This document shows, piece after piece, positions 36,159 through 44,762 of a stretch of DNA of 64,000 nt. The stretch's first letter is position 1, and every line of letters begins with the position of its first letter. Location: contig JACONN010000006.1 in the NCBI GenBank assembly GCA_014323675.1, positions 62,001-126,000 on the forward strand, in the 5' to 3' direction. The DNA is from Hormoscilla sp. GM7CHS1pb. GTDB taxonomy: Bacteria; Cyanobacteriota; Cyanobacteriia; Cyanobacteriales; Desertifilaceae. The position numbers and the translations under genes were made by a program. The notes beneath the pieces were generated by a model, which was not told the origin of the DNA, did not search any database, and saw nothing but the letters and a program-made list of their open reading frames with translations.

Positions 36159-36431
36159 ATGAACAGCCAAATCTATTGTTTCCGGGCTAGCTACAAACTG
36201 TCAACCCAGTTTGACGAAGGCGCTGTACCTGAATGGCTATCCGTAGGAGTAAATTGGCAGGGATATAGGATCTCCACCGTTCCCTGGATAGCCGACGTGG
36301 CCAGGGCCCTGGGTATTATAGAAGTCGAAAATACTCCCCAAGGGTGGATCTCCTACTTGGAAAGCCTGGGACTAAAGGATGTCATCCAAGTTACTTGTGA
36401 AGACCTGTTTGAGGATAAGCTTTATTGTTGA
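36159..36431 (+). CDS. Small hypothetical protein
   Basis: A 90-residue protein, MNSQIYCFRASYKLSTQFDE, with GYRISTVPWIADVARALGII and a C-terminal helix ending in ...EDKLYC. It is not recognised. It follows the ABC relic by only nine bases, but no functional link is implied. Confidence 0.5.
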   Translation: MNSQIYCFRASYKLSTQFDEGAVPEWLSVGVNWQGYRISTVPWIADVARALGIIEVENTPQGWISYLESLGLKDVIQVTCEDLFEDKLYC

Positions 36432-36538
36432 GCCACACCCGATTTGGTTTACTACAACACTCTACAGGGTGGATAGCTTGGAGACCAACTCCCTTTTCAA
36501 CTGGCTATTGTAATACACATAGATTACAAAAATTGAAA

Positions 36539-37015
36539 CTAGCAATTAGCACTAACCGCTTCACAAGCTCCAATACTCACCCAACTGCTGGAACCATCGG
36601 CCCAATGTTCCTTTTTCCAGATGGGGGCGTTGTGCTTCAGGGTATCGATCGCGTACTGGCAAGCTGCAAAAGCTTCGGCCCGGTGGGGACAACCCACAGC
36701 TACCAGGACGCTAATTTCCCCAAGCTGCAAGCGTCCAGTGCGATGGTGGATCGCCACCCGATTCACATCAGGCCATTGATGACGAATCTGGGCCGCAATG
36801 TTACGAAATATCTGAATTGCCATTGGTTCGTAAGCCTGATACTCTAAGGCTACCACGGGCTTACCATCCGTCTGATTCCGTACCGTGCCACTCATCACTA
36901 CTACCGCCCCGTTGGCTAGATCGTCTGCCAAGGCGTAGACTTCTTCTAAGGACAAGGGGGCAAAAGTAATGGCAAAACTATCTTTTATTTGCGGTTGACT
37001 GGGGGCTATGAGCAC
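36539..37015 (-). CDS. moaE: Molybdopterin synthase catalytic subunit MoaE
   Basis: A 158-residue MoaE, the large subunit that accepts sulfur from MoaD thiocarboxylate to make molybdopterin. Conserved blocks are VVVMSGTVRNQTDGKPVVAL, LEYQAYEPMA, HRTGRLQLGEISVLVAV and the active-site region APIWKKEHWADGSSSW. GTG at 37015 is used as start. Other moa genes are not in the window. Confidence 0.95.
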   Translation of the reverse strand: MLIAPSQPQIKDSFAITFAPLSLEEVYALADDLANGAVVVMSGTVRNQTDGKPVVALEYQAYEPMAIQIFRNIAAQIRHQWPDVNRVAIHHRTGRLQLGEISVLVAVGCPHRAEAFAACQYAIDTLKHNAPIWKKEHWADGSSSWVSIGACEAVSANC

Positions 37016-37425
37016 AATTGTGACTCCTTCAATTCATCGCTGCCATTTTCCAATCATATCTCCAGCAGCTATAATTGGTAAAATGGGCGGTGCCTAGTGC
37101 TGCTGCGCGGAATTCAAAATTTCTTTCATGTAGCCGGGCCCCTCGTTCGGGCTACTCCGTCTCCTACCAACGGGCGCAAGACCACACCCCGTTGAGGCTC
37201 TGCCTCCTGGCCTCGACGGCGGAGCTCATAGGAGTCCCAGAAATCACAAGCTTACAAGAGGCTCCGCCTCAGATTGCTTGTTCCCAGGGAGACCCTGGGA
37301 ACGAGAGAAATCTCCCGTGGGATACCCCAGTCGCGGGATCCGGTGCATGACCACATCCATTTGACATCTATGTTTCAATTGGTTTAGGGGCGATCGCCCG
37401 ATAAATCAAGTCCGCTGGAGATATT

Positions 37426-37782
37426 ATGGCAGCTTATCAAGTGCGTCTGGTGAATGATAAAATTGGTCTCGATTTTTCGCGCAGCGTTCGCGCGATCGAG
37501 GTTCCCGAGAACGAGTATATCCTCGACATAGCAGAGGAGGCGGGGATCCGCTTACCCTCTGGATGCAAGCAAGGAGAATGTTCTGCTTGTGTGGCCCAGC
37601 TAGTGAGTGGGGAAGTGGATCAAAGGGAACAAAAATTTCTCCGTCCGTCGGAGATAGCAGCAGGATACATTGTTACCGGCGTAGCTTATCCTTTATCTGA
37701 TTGTACCCTGCTGACTCACCAAGAACAAGTGCTTTATAAATCCTCTCTTTACTTTCAGCAGGATATTCCTCCCGGGAGTTAG
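37426..37782 (+). CDS. Plant-type [2Fe-2S] ferredoxin-like protein with one Cys ligand replaced
   Basis: A 118-residue ferredoxin-like protein of the longer cyanobacterial kind (IEVPENEYILDIAEEAGIRL, then the cluster loop SGCKQGECSACVAQL with C47, C52 and C55, and EQKFLRPSEIAAGYIVTG). Plant-type ferredoxins bind the cluster through four Cys, the fourth lying in a (L/V)TCVAYP motif. Here that residue is Gly85 (codon GGC, 37678-37680). C93 in SDC is nearby but at a position also occupied in normal homologues. The cluster may be lost or differently ligated, or the G may be a base error for T. Confidence 0.9.
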   Translation: MAAYQVRLVNDKIGLDFSRSVRAIEVPENEYILDIAEEAGIRLPSGCKQGECSACVAQLVSGEVDQREQKFLRPSEIAAGYIVTGVAYPLSDCTLLTHQEQVLYKSSLYFQQDIPPGS

Positions 37783-38681
37783 TTTAACTCCGCGACAAAT
37801 GGGGCGATCGCCCGCACAAATTCCGCCGTTGATTCATAAGGTAACACATTTCGACCGGGAATTTTCACCCCGCGACCATTTGGCAAGCATTGCAAATAAG
37901 CAGCTATACGTAGATCGGGTGTTTCCGTCTTACCTTCTGGACTAATACTTGATGCCATTTCTCCGACAACTACCAAAGTGGGTTGAGAAATAGCGGCGAT
38001 CGCGCTTTCGTAGTCCTGTCGCCAAAACCCAGCGAGAAAGGAAAACACGGCATAGCGACTAGCAGGATTTTCTGCACCGGTTTCCAAGGGATCTAACCAG
38101 GAACCATCGACTCCGGAGACATCAGCAAACAGTTGGCGTATAGAAAAAGATTCAAGGAATTGCCGACGGCGGGCGTAGCGATAGAAAGCATTACCAAGAG
38201 GAGAATCAAATAATAGATTCCAGACCAGTCGTTGCTGCCAAGGGCTTGACTTTTTGGTCATTATCGGCCAACCTGGAGGACCGGCAAACACCAGTCCTCT
38301 AATCAAATTAGGTTGGCATTGGGTTAAGGCGATCGCCACTGATAAGAGGGCACCTTGGACGAGGACAATGGCGGGTTTTTGGATGACAGTCTGCAAAAAA
38401 TGTTGCAACTGAGCTGCCCAATCGGTAGGATCGTAAGCTAGGCGGGGCATATCGCTTTCACCGCATCCTAGTAAGTCCGGATTGTAAATGGGATTGCGAT
38501 GACCTTGATGATACCATTGGGAGCAGAATCGGCGCCAAAACTGCCCGGATAATCCCACCCCGATGGGATGAATCAACAGTAGGGGAATGCCGGTAGCAGC
38601 AATGGGGGCCGTTGGGTAATGGACTTCGTAGGCGCAGCGATAATTCTGCCAAGAGTAAAATTCAGTGTTTCCAGGTTGCAT
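37779..38681 (-). CDS. Alpha/beta-hydrolase-like protein
   Basis: A 300-residue alpha/beta-hydrolase fold protein (LLLIHPIGVGLSGQFWRRF, YNPDLLGCGESDMP, VPG-like C-terminus GRNVLPYESTAEFVRAI). At the nucleophile elbow it reads IVLVQGALLSVAIAL, so the usual GxSxG serine is replaced by Ala. The final catalytic His is not obvious either. It may be a non-catalytic or divergent family member. Its last four bases overlap the ferredoxin stop on the other strand. Confidence 0.8.
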   Translation of the reverse strand: MQPGNTEFYSWQNYRCAYEVHYPTAPIAATGIPLLLIHPIGVGLSGQFWRRFCSQWYHQGHRNPIYNPDLLGCGESDMPRLAYDPTDWAAQLQHFLQTVIQKPAIVLVQGALLSVAIALTQCQPNLIRGLVFAGPPGWPIMTKKSSPWQQRLVWNLLFDSPLGNAFYRYARRRQFLESFSIRQLFADVSGVDGSWLDPLETGAENPASRYAVFSFLAGFWRQDYESAIAAISQPTLVVVGEMASSISPEGKTETPDLRIAAYLQCLPNGRGVKIPGRNVLPYESTAEFVRAIAPFVAELN

Positions 38682-39484
38682 AAAGTAGACTCAGCCAATA
38701 TAATGTGGATATTTGACAATGATATTTTGCAGCATTCTCCTTCTCGATTTGCCTCATGACCCGCCCGGGGTTTAAACCCCGGGCTAATAGCTCAAGTGGG
38801 TTAAAACCAACTGAAAACATTATACCATTTTTTAAACGTTGTGATAGAGAAAAACCTACCCTCTCGTACTCTCTCGTTCCCAGGTAGAACCTGGGAACGG
38901 TCTTCTGAGGCTCCTGCCTCTTTATTATCCGTGCTACCGTCAAGTATATCATATATTTTTTAAAATGGTATTATACAGAAAGGGTAAGGTCTACGTTTTA
39001 CTCTCGTTCCCTGGCTGCTCTCCTCTGCGGGATGCGCTGCCTGGGAACGAGTTATCGAGGATCCGCCTCTAGTTGAGCATGGTGCAAGATATGAGTTTAA
39101 ACTCATATCTTGCACCTGTTGGAACAAGGAGCCTCTGGTCAAAAAAAGAGGCTAAAATTGCCAGTCTACTTTGGTAGACTAAATTCTTTCTTTACAAGGT
39201 AGAGAGTGGGTTTTAACCCACTTTAGCTATTAGCCGTGGGTTTGAACCCTCGCGATGTCGTGGGTAGTGCGATTAGCGCTCCCACGACATCGCGAAGGCG
39301 GGCCATGAAGCCAATCGAGAATGGTGCAAGATGTCAGTTGAAACAGACTGAAGACATTGTTATGTTACTATAACACCATCCTAGCTCATGTTTCTTCAAA
39401 TATTGGTATGATGTACTCATCATATACTATAATAAAGAAACGGTTGGGAAAACCAAGCTCAAAGGACCGGTGCTAGAAAAAAAT
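38682..39484. other. Spacer filled with interspersed palindromes
   Basis: No gene supported. It contains CCCGGGGTTTAAACCCCGGG (38766-38785), AGTGGGTTAAAACC types, GTTCCC..GGGAAC hairpins near 38875-38900 and 39004-39050, and a palindrome around GTCGTGGGTAGTGCG and CTCCCACGAC (39257-39292). The promoter of the aminotransferase gene must lie near 39380-39470. Confidence 0.55.
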
Positions 39485-40755
39485 ATGCCTATGGAACCTG
39501 TACTGACTCAATTTGGCGTGAAGATGTCCCACCTCAGCGGGGTGCGGGCAATTATGAAAGATATTATCGAAACTTTACAAGCTGGTAAGGGCAGGATTTT
39601 ATTAATCTGAGTGCGGGCAATCCCGTTATATTACCAGAAGTAGAGCAGTTGTGGCGGGATTGTACGGCAGAACTGCTATCTAGTCGGGAATACGGTGAGG
39701 TGGTTGGTCGCTACGGCCTATCTCAAGGATATCAGCCTTTGATTGAAGCTGTCAAGGATGATTTTAACCGGCGCTACGGGTGGCAACTGGGCGATCGCAA
39801 TATCCTGATTACTCCTGGAAGTCAAGCAATCTATTTTTTTGCGGCGAATGTCTTTGGCGGCTATACTCCCGATCGCACTCTCAAGGAAATTGTGTTACCA
39901 TTGAGTCCAGATTACACGGGATACGGATCCATTAGCTTGACCCCAGATGTAGTATATGCTTATAAACCAAGGATAGAAATGACATCCCATCGGTTCAAGT
40001 ATCGCCCGGACTTCAGTCAACTGCAAATTACCGAAAATACCGGTTGCGTTATCTTCTCTCGCCCCTGCAACCCCACGGGAAATGTTTTGACAGATGATGA
40101 GGTACACAAAATTGCCGCGATCGCCCATAATGTGCCGGTATTCATAGACTCGGCCTATGGCCCGCCCTATCCGGCCCTGAATTTCACGGACATGACGCCA
40201 GTATTTGGAGATAATATCGTCCATTGTCTGAGTTTATCAAAGGCGGGACTGCCAGGAGAACGGATTGGTGTGGCGATCGGACCGTCGAAACTGCTGGGAG
40301 TGTTGGAGTCATTTCAGACAAATTTGTGCATTCATTCCTCCCGCTACGGACAGGCGATCGCGGCCTTGGCGATTAAGTCAGGTAAACTCGGGAAGATATC
40401 AGATGAGGTAATAGGTCCATTTTACCAGAAAAAGTTCGAGATTGTCGAATCGACATTGGATGAAGTAATGCCCAAAGAATTACCCTGGTTCCTGCATCGG
40501 GGGGAAGGGGCAATATTTGCCTGGTTGTGGTTGCAAGATTTACCAATGACTGATTGGGAATTTTACGAAAAGCTGAAGCAAGTAGGAGTGATAGTAGTGC
40601 CGGGGAGTCCATTTTTCCCAGGTTTGCGGTCAGAATGGCAACACAAGCAAGAGTGCATGAGAATTAGCTTGACGGCGACGAATGAGGAAATTGTCATGGG
40701 AATGTATCGCTTGGCAAAAGTCGTCGAACAGGTGTATAATAATAAAGGTTCGTAG
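39485..40755 (+). pseudogene. avtA: Valine-pyruvate aminotransferase-like PLP enzyme, frameshifted
   Basis: A fold-type I PLP aminotransferase of about 423 residues resembling valine-pyruvate transaminase. The first frame starts MPMEPVLTQFGVKMSHLSGV. At GGG (39589-39591) one missing G shifts the frame. Restoring it gives GKGQDFINLSAGNPVILPEV and joins the main frame. That carries YGLSQGYQPLIEAV, SRPCNPTGNVLTDDEV, DSAYGPPYP and the PLP lysine in CLSLSKAGLPGERIG, ending at 40755. A shortened protein could start at 39649 but would lack the N-terminal substrate arm. Confidence 0.85.
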
Positions 40756-40794
40756 TAAGGACTTTAGTCCTTATCTCCCTAACTCGCGGAGGAG

Positions 40795-40880
40795 GACTAA
40801 AGTCCTCACTACAAACGGCGGAGGAGGACTAAAGTCCTCACTACAAACGGCGGAGGAGGACTAAAGTCCTCACTACAAAC
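40795..40880. repeat. Tandem AGGACTAAAGTCCT palindromes
   Basis: Three near-identical units of CGGAGGAGGACTAAAGTCCT followed by CACTACAAA, directly upstream of rimM, plus an inverted related unit at 40752-40772. Each unit contains a perfect AGGACTTTAGTCCT-type hairpin. Related to the GCACTTTAGTGC units at 56959-57084. Confidence 0.8.
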
Positions 40881-40891
40881 GGAATAGAAAA

Positions 40892-41494
40892 ATGAGCAAT
40901 GAAGAATGGATAGAAATTGGTACAATAGTTGCGCCCCACGCCCTTGGTGGAGAAGTGCGCGTTTATCCTAATACTGACTTTCCCGAACGGTTTCTCGAAC
41001 CCGGAACGAGATGGCTACAAAAAGGCGATCGCTCACCAGAACCGGTAGAATTGCTGGGGGGACGCTATATTCCGGGGAAGGGTTTATATGTGGTAGAATT
41101 GGCAGGGATAGAATATCGGGACCAAGCAGAAGCTTTGCGAGATGCTAAACTGTTGGTGCCAGATAGCGATCGCCCCCGGCTGGAAGAGGACGAATATCAC
41201 GTGAGAGACTTCCTGAAACTGGAAGTATTTAACCAACTGACAGGAGAGGCGATCGGGGTTGTAGTAGATATAATACCAGCGGGGAACGATCTGCTAGAAG
41301 TGCAGTTGCACAAACAACCAGAACTGCCGTCGGAGAAGTCAAATGCCCCCATTCCGAATAGAAAGAGTAAAATTAGAAAAAAGCAGCCAAGGAAACCAGT
41401 TACGGTTTTGATTCCCTTTGTCAAGGAAATTGTGCCAGTGGTAGACTTGGAAAATCGGAGAATGGAGATAGCGCCTCCTCCAGGTTTGCTATAA
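40892..41494 (+). CDS. rimM: Ribosome maturation factor RimM
   Basis: A 200-residue RimM, which binds S19 and assists maturation of the 30S head. The N-terminal domain has IGTIVAPHALGGEVRVYPNT and FPERFLEPGTRWL, then the linker GIEYRDQAEALRDAKLLVPD and the PRC-barrel domain (DEYHVRDFLKLEVFNQLTGE, VLIPFVKEIVPVVDLENRRM). An insertion of about 30 residues rich in Lys/Ser/Pro (SEKSNAPIPNRKSKIRKKQP) sits in the barrel, as in several cyanobacterial homologues. Confidence 0.95.
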   Translation: MSNEEWIEIGTIVAPHALGGEVRVYPNTDFPERFLEPGTRWLQKGDRSPEPVELLGGRYIPGKGLYVVELAGIEYRDQAEALRDAKLLVPDSDRPRLEEDEYHVRDFLKLEVFNQLTGEAIGVVVDIIPAGNDLLEVQLHKQPELPSEKSNAPIPNRKSKIRKKQPRKPVTVLIPFVKEIVPVVDLENRRMEIAPPPGLL

Positions 41495-41531
41495 TTCTGT
41501 TATGCTCGATCGAACAGGAACGACTTGAAGT

Positions 41532-41862
41532 ATGAGTCAACAAAGATATTTGGTACGGGCGATCGGGGGAATCATAAAAAAGAGGCGATCGCATTCCACA
41601 CAATTACCCACAGACATATGGGAGATCGCCAGTTGGGAAGAGTATATAGAGTTGATTAACGATCGGGCTTATGAACAGGCGAGTGGTTATTATTACAAAG
41701 GACGGATGCCGATCGCCTCCATGCCTACAGGATACGATCGTTCGTGCGATAAAGGCATTCCTCTCAATGGGCGCCTGTAGCTTTCGTCAGGTTGGGGTGC
41801 TGGAATGTCAGCCGGATGTTTCTTATTATTGGCGAACTTGCCCAAATAGTTCCAAGAGGGAC
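41532..41862 (+). pseudogene. Uma2-family relic
   Basis: MSQQRYLVRAIGGIIKKRRS and IASWEEYIELINDRAYEQAS with YYYKGRMPIASMPTGYDRSC match the start of a cyanobacterial Uma2 subgroup. After the Cys the frame and content break down (KGIPLNGRL stop), while GVLECQPDVSYY in another frame is a later piece of the same protein. The remainder is replaced by the inverted repeat starting at 41863. Confidence 0.65.
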
Positions 41863-42140
41863 TTTTGAAAAGCTTTATTTCCAAGTGGATGATTCTGAAT
41901 CCTTGCAGTGTACTTTGTCAACAGTCGAGATTTGAATGGTAAAAGTAGGGTGGGCACCGCCCACCAATGCGCAACAGACTGCGGGGAGGTTTCACCAGCA
42001 ATTAAGAAACCCGGTATGGAATAAAAACCAGGTTTCTTAATTCATCCCCCACCGCAAGCGCGATCGCCTGACATTCTGTTAACAATATCATCTTTGAATG
42101 TGGTCCAGATGGCTTTGCTGCTGGAGAAAGGGTGCGATCG
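41863..42140. repeat. Inverted duplicate of 26313-26632
   Basis: On the opposite strand this segment repeats the 3' end of the DUF2283 gene at 26562, the GTAGGGTGGGCACCGCCCAC palindrome, the AAGAAACCCGG hairpin and the start of the 110-base repeat. The terminator-like hairpin part is missing in this copy. A 15-kb distance and opposite orientation make inversion between the two copies possible. Confidence 0.8.
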
Positions 42141-42144
42141 GCCC

Positions 42145-42284
42145 ATAAATACCCGATCGAAATCCCATACAGCAGGAGGAAGCAAGATCCGCTGATATAG
42201 CTGAGGCAAAAGTTCTAGCTGTTCGATAATAGCTAGAGAAATGAGCGGACTGCTATCGGCGATAATGGCAGCATTAGTCATCAC
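42145..42284 (-). pseudogene. Truncated PIN-domain (DUF3368-type) toxin
   Basis: The minus strand reads NAAIIADSSPLISLAIIEQL, then LPQLYQRILLPPAVWD, the N-terminal part of a PIN nuclease with its first acidic residue in ADSSPLI. The frame then enters the inverted repeat (DFDRVFMGRSHPF) and stops at 42042. The remaining catalytic acids are absent. The start overlaps the UPF0175 relic, the usual toxin-antitoxin order. Confidence 0.7.
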
Positions 42285-42526
42285 GTAATTCGTCAGCTAT
42301 TTGGTCATCGTCTAGGTTGATTACCGGGATTTTCATTCGTCCGAGTTCAAACATAAATTGGATTTTGTTCATGTGACAAAATTCAGCGGCCTTGCCTAGA
42401 GACAACCGCCGTAACTCATACAGTTTGACTGCCAGCAAGAAGACCAGTTCTGATCAGAAAATCTTGCGGTGATTTGCCCGAGGTAATGAGTAAGGAGTCC
42501 GGGTAGGAAATAGACATATCAGGCAT
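42274..42526 (-). pseudogene. UPF0175-family antitoxin, frameshifted
   Basis: ATG at 42526 gives MPDMSISYPDSLLITSGKSP. A shift near 42445-42455 then breaks the frame. In the other frame LVFLLAVKLYELRRLSLGKA, AEFCHMNKIQFMFELGRM and IPVINLDDDQIADELRDD follow to the stop at 42274. The motif LYELRRLSLGKAAE is diagnostic of UPF0175. Its PIN partner is also broken, so the whole module is dead in the sequence given. Confidence 0.8.
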
Positions 42527-42659
42527 AGTTGTCTGAGGTAGTTAACGGTAATGTGAACTTAGGATCGCTTTACCATACATTATACTTACATCTTGCGCCG
42601 ATCGCCATAACCCCTGGCGGGCCATGAGGCTAATCTCCAATGGCGCAAGCGCGATCGCC

Positions 42660-43283
42660 CTATGGAAACAAGTCCCGCACCCTCAAGGAACCCGCAGTCC
42701 GATCGCCGATCGCCACCTCAACTGCATCGGACAGGCTGTAATCTTGGCGCTGCTGATAAAGTGGCCCTGACGGAAGCTCAACCGGTTGGGAATAAACTTC
42801 AAGTTGCCTTTCCACAAGATTAACAATCCAATAAACCGGTATTCCCGCCCGCCCATAGAGGCGTTGTTTCAAAGTGCGATCGCGTTCCCGGGTAGAGTCA
42901 GCAACTTCCACCACTAAACTTAAGTCTCGCGCACCCGGATGGCGATCGAGATAATCGCGGGTATCGCCTCGCACGATCGCAATATCTGGTTCCGGCTCGC
43001 TATCATCTAGTGTAATGGGTTCTTGCGAGTCTACGTACCAGCCGTCAGGAGAGATCGCCTCCAGAGCATTTCGAGTTAGCTTAGTAGCAGCGCGATGTTG
43101 AGGATTTTTGGGCATTTTCGGAATTAACCAACCTGACAGCAGTTCGATCGCATCATCGTCGGAGAGGATACCCGATCGAATCATTTGATGATACTGCTCG
43201 ACCGTTAAGCGCCAAACAGGTTCAGTAGGTACAGCCAGAGGTTGGCTCTTAATTTGCCGATCTGTTTTAGTAGAGACAGACAA
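42660..43283 (-). CDS. Uma2-family nuclease-like protein
   Basis: A 207-residue intact Uma2 protein with LTVEQYHQMIRSGILSDDDA, IELLSGWLIPKMPKNPQHRA, EPDIAIVRGD (catalytic Asp) and LSLVVEVADSTRERDRTLKQ, which has the E of the PD-(D/E)XK core, then YGRAGIPVYWIVNLVERQLE. All expected acidic and Lys residues seem present. Cellular role in cyanobacteria is unknown. Family members are often multi-copy and linked to mobile DNA. Confidence 0.92.
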   Translation of the reverse strand: MSVSTKTDRQIKSQPLAVPTEPVWRLTVEQYHQMIRSGILSDDDAIELLSGWLIPKMPKNPQHRAATKLTRNALEAISPDGWYVDSQEPITLDDSEPEPDIAIVRGDTRDYLDRHPGARDLSLVVEVADSTRERDRTLKQRLYGRAGIPVYWIVNLVERQLEVYSQPVELPSGPLYQQRQDYSLSDAVEVAIGDRTAGSLRVRDLFP

Positions 43284-43486
43284 TTCTTTTCTCCTGTCAT
43301 AGCTTATCCCATCCTAGCACATTCCCTCTGAGCACGCAACCCAATATTTCGGCAAGCGATCGAAAATTATTCATACCCAGAAACCGGGGTTCTCGGAGAA
43401 ACCGGGTTTCTTAGACTTGACAATATCCATCCATGCTAGCTATAATCTACAATAGAAGCAATAGTTCAGATAGTGAAGAGGTCGAG

Positions 43487-43780
43487 ATGACAAAAACCGC
43501 TACTCATAATGTGCTATTGGCACCGGAACAATATGAAACCCTCGCCCAGCTAGCCAGTCAAGAAGGTCGCAGCATTTCCGATCTAGCACAAGAAATGGTG
43601 CGCTTAGGGCTAGAAACTCGGGAAAAGCAAAAACAGCACAACTTGGAAATCCTCGATAGTTTAACCCTTCTCCGGGAAGAAATATACCAAACCCACGGTA
43701 TGTTTCCAGGCGATCTAGTTGCCCAAGTCCGGGCCGAACGGGAAAAACAAATTGACAGAGTAATGAGAGGTGAAGCATGA
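43487..43780 (+). CDS. Ribbon-helix-helix-type antitoxin of a VapC-like pair
   Basis: From ATG 43487 (preceded by GAGG) the protein is 97 residues: TKTATHNVLLAPEQYETLAQ, LASQEGRSISDLAQEMVRLG, then a charged helix. The first 45 residues look like a ribbon-helix-helix DNA-binding unit, typical of antitoxins that autoregulate their operon. The stop overlaps the start of the PIN gene by four bases (ATGA). An upstream in-frame start at 43433 is less likely. Confidence 0.82.
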   Translation: MTKTATHNVLLAPEQYETLAQLASQEGRSISDLAQEMVRLGLETREKQKQHNLEILDSLTLLREEIYQTHGMFPGDLVAQVRAEREKQIDRVMRGEA

Positions 43781-44208
43781 AATTCGTGTCCGACTCGAAT
43801 CTGATCGTAGCGCTAGTAATACCAGTTCCCTATACGGCAGCAGCTACCCGCAAGATGCAACAATGGCAAAATACGAATGTTGAACTTGTGGTGCCCACTT
43901 TATGGGCTTATGAGGTAGTTTCCAGCCTCCGCAAGGCCGTTGCTATCAGTGGACTTTCTGCTGACAGAGTGGCTGCTGGTCTCCAGTATATCCTATCTTT
44001 GAACATTCGCCAAGTACCGCCCACGCCTGCACTTCACCAACAAGCGCTTATTTGGGCAGGGAGACTCAATCAGATCGTCGCCTATGATGCTGCCTACCTT
44101 GCCTTAGCTGAGGAAGAAGACGCAGAATTTTGGACAGCAGATCGGCGAATTGCTGATGCTGCCAGAAACCTCAATATTTCCTGGGTACACCATATTGAAG
44201 AAGCTTGA
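43777..44208 (+). CDS. PIN-domain toxin (VapC-like)
   Basis: A 143-residue PIN-domain ribonuclease. Acidic residues are in KFVSDSNLIVALVIP, WAYEVVSSLRKAV (Glu), VAYDAAYLALAE (Asp) and FWTADRRI (Asp), so the four-acid active site is complete. It is translationally coupled to the antitoxin gene. This is the only apparently intact VapBC-type module here. Confidence 0.9.
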   Translation: MKFVSDSNLIVALVIPVPYTAAATRKMQQWQNTNVELVVPTLWAYEVVSSLRKAVAISGLSADRVAAGLQYILSLNIRQVPPTPALHQQALIWAGRLNQIVAYDAAYLALAEEEDAEFWTADRRIADAARNLNISWVHHIEEA

Positions 44209-44288
44209 TATCTGGGCAAAGTTTACCCGCAAAAGCAGGTAGCGATGAGTATCAGTATGACCCAGAAACCAGGTATGCGAGGAGGGGG

Positions 44289-44356
44289 TCGTTTCCTCTT
44301 CACCCACCCGGTCGTTCGCCAGCAGGCAACGACATGGGTGGGCGAAGAGGAAACGA
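44289..44356. repeat. Palindromic repeat with TCGTTTCC ends
   Basis: TCGTTTCCTCTTCACCCACC pairs with the inverse GGTGGGCGAAGAGGAAACGA around a loop containing GTCGTTCGCCAGCAGGCAAC. A 68-base near-perfect hairpin, close relative of the element nested in tolC at 6334-6406. Confidence 0.8.
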
Positions 44357-44510
44357 AAGTCTCTGGAAACGATAGGAGCGTGGGCTAAGTTCTAGTAGCC
44401 GGACCTCTCGTTCCCACGGCTCTGCCGCCGTCTTCCGCATGCTCTTGTCCTGAAGGACATGCGCCATCGGCATGCATCACCAAGCCTTGGCAGCCTGAGG
44501 AATTTAAGGC

Positions 44511-44623
44511 GGCGTTGCACAATTACGGGATGATGGGCATAGTTGCAGAAGTCTTAAACCTAGACTACAAGCCAGTTTAAGTTATGTGCATGCGTAGGCA
44601 TCATCCCCAAAATGTGCAACGCC
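44511..44623 (+). mobile_element. MITE copy B (113 bp) with 8-bp target duplication
   Basis: Identical to copy A. Flanked by TTTAAGGC at 44503-44510 and 44624-44631. Removing the element and one duplication joins PEEF to KAVIQEALEKYLAA in one frame, so it seems to have interrupted a coding segment, though the rest of that gene is not recognisable. Confidence 0.92.
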
Positions 44624-44694
44624 TTTAAGGCTGTGATTCAAGAAGCACTGGAAAAATACCTGGCCGCCAAACCCCCGGGTAGCGACTACCATGT

Positions 44695-44762
44695 CGTGTC
44701 CGAGAGCACCCACCCTGTCGTGTCGCTCCCGCGCACGACATGGGTGGGTGTCTCTGGACACG
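44695..44762. repeat. Palindromic repeat with CGTGTCC ends
   Basis: CGTGTCCGAGAGCACCCACC pairs with GGTGGGTGTCTCTGGACACG around a loop with TGTCGCTCCCGCGCACGACA. This 68-base hairpin is the uninterrupted form of the outer element in tolC at 6320-6460. Confidence 0.8.
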
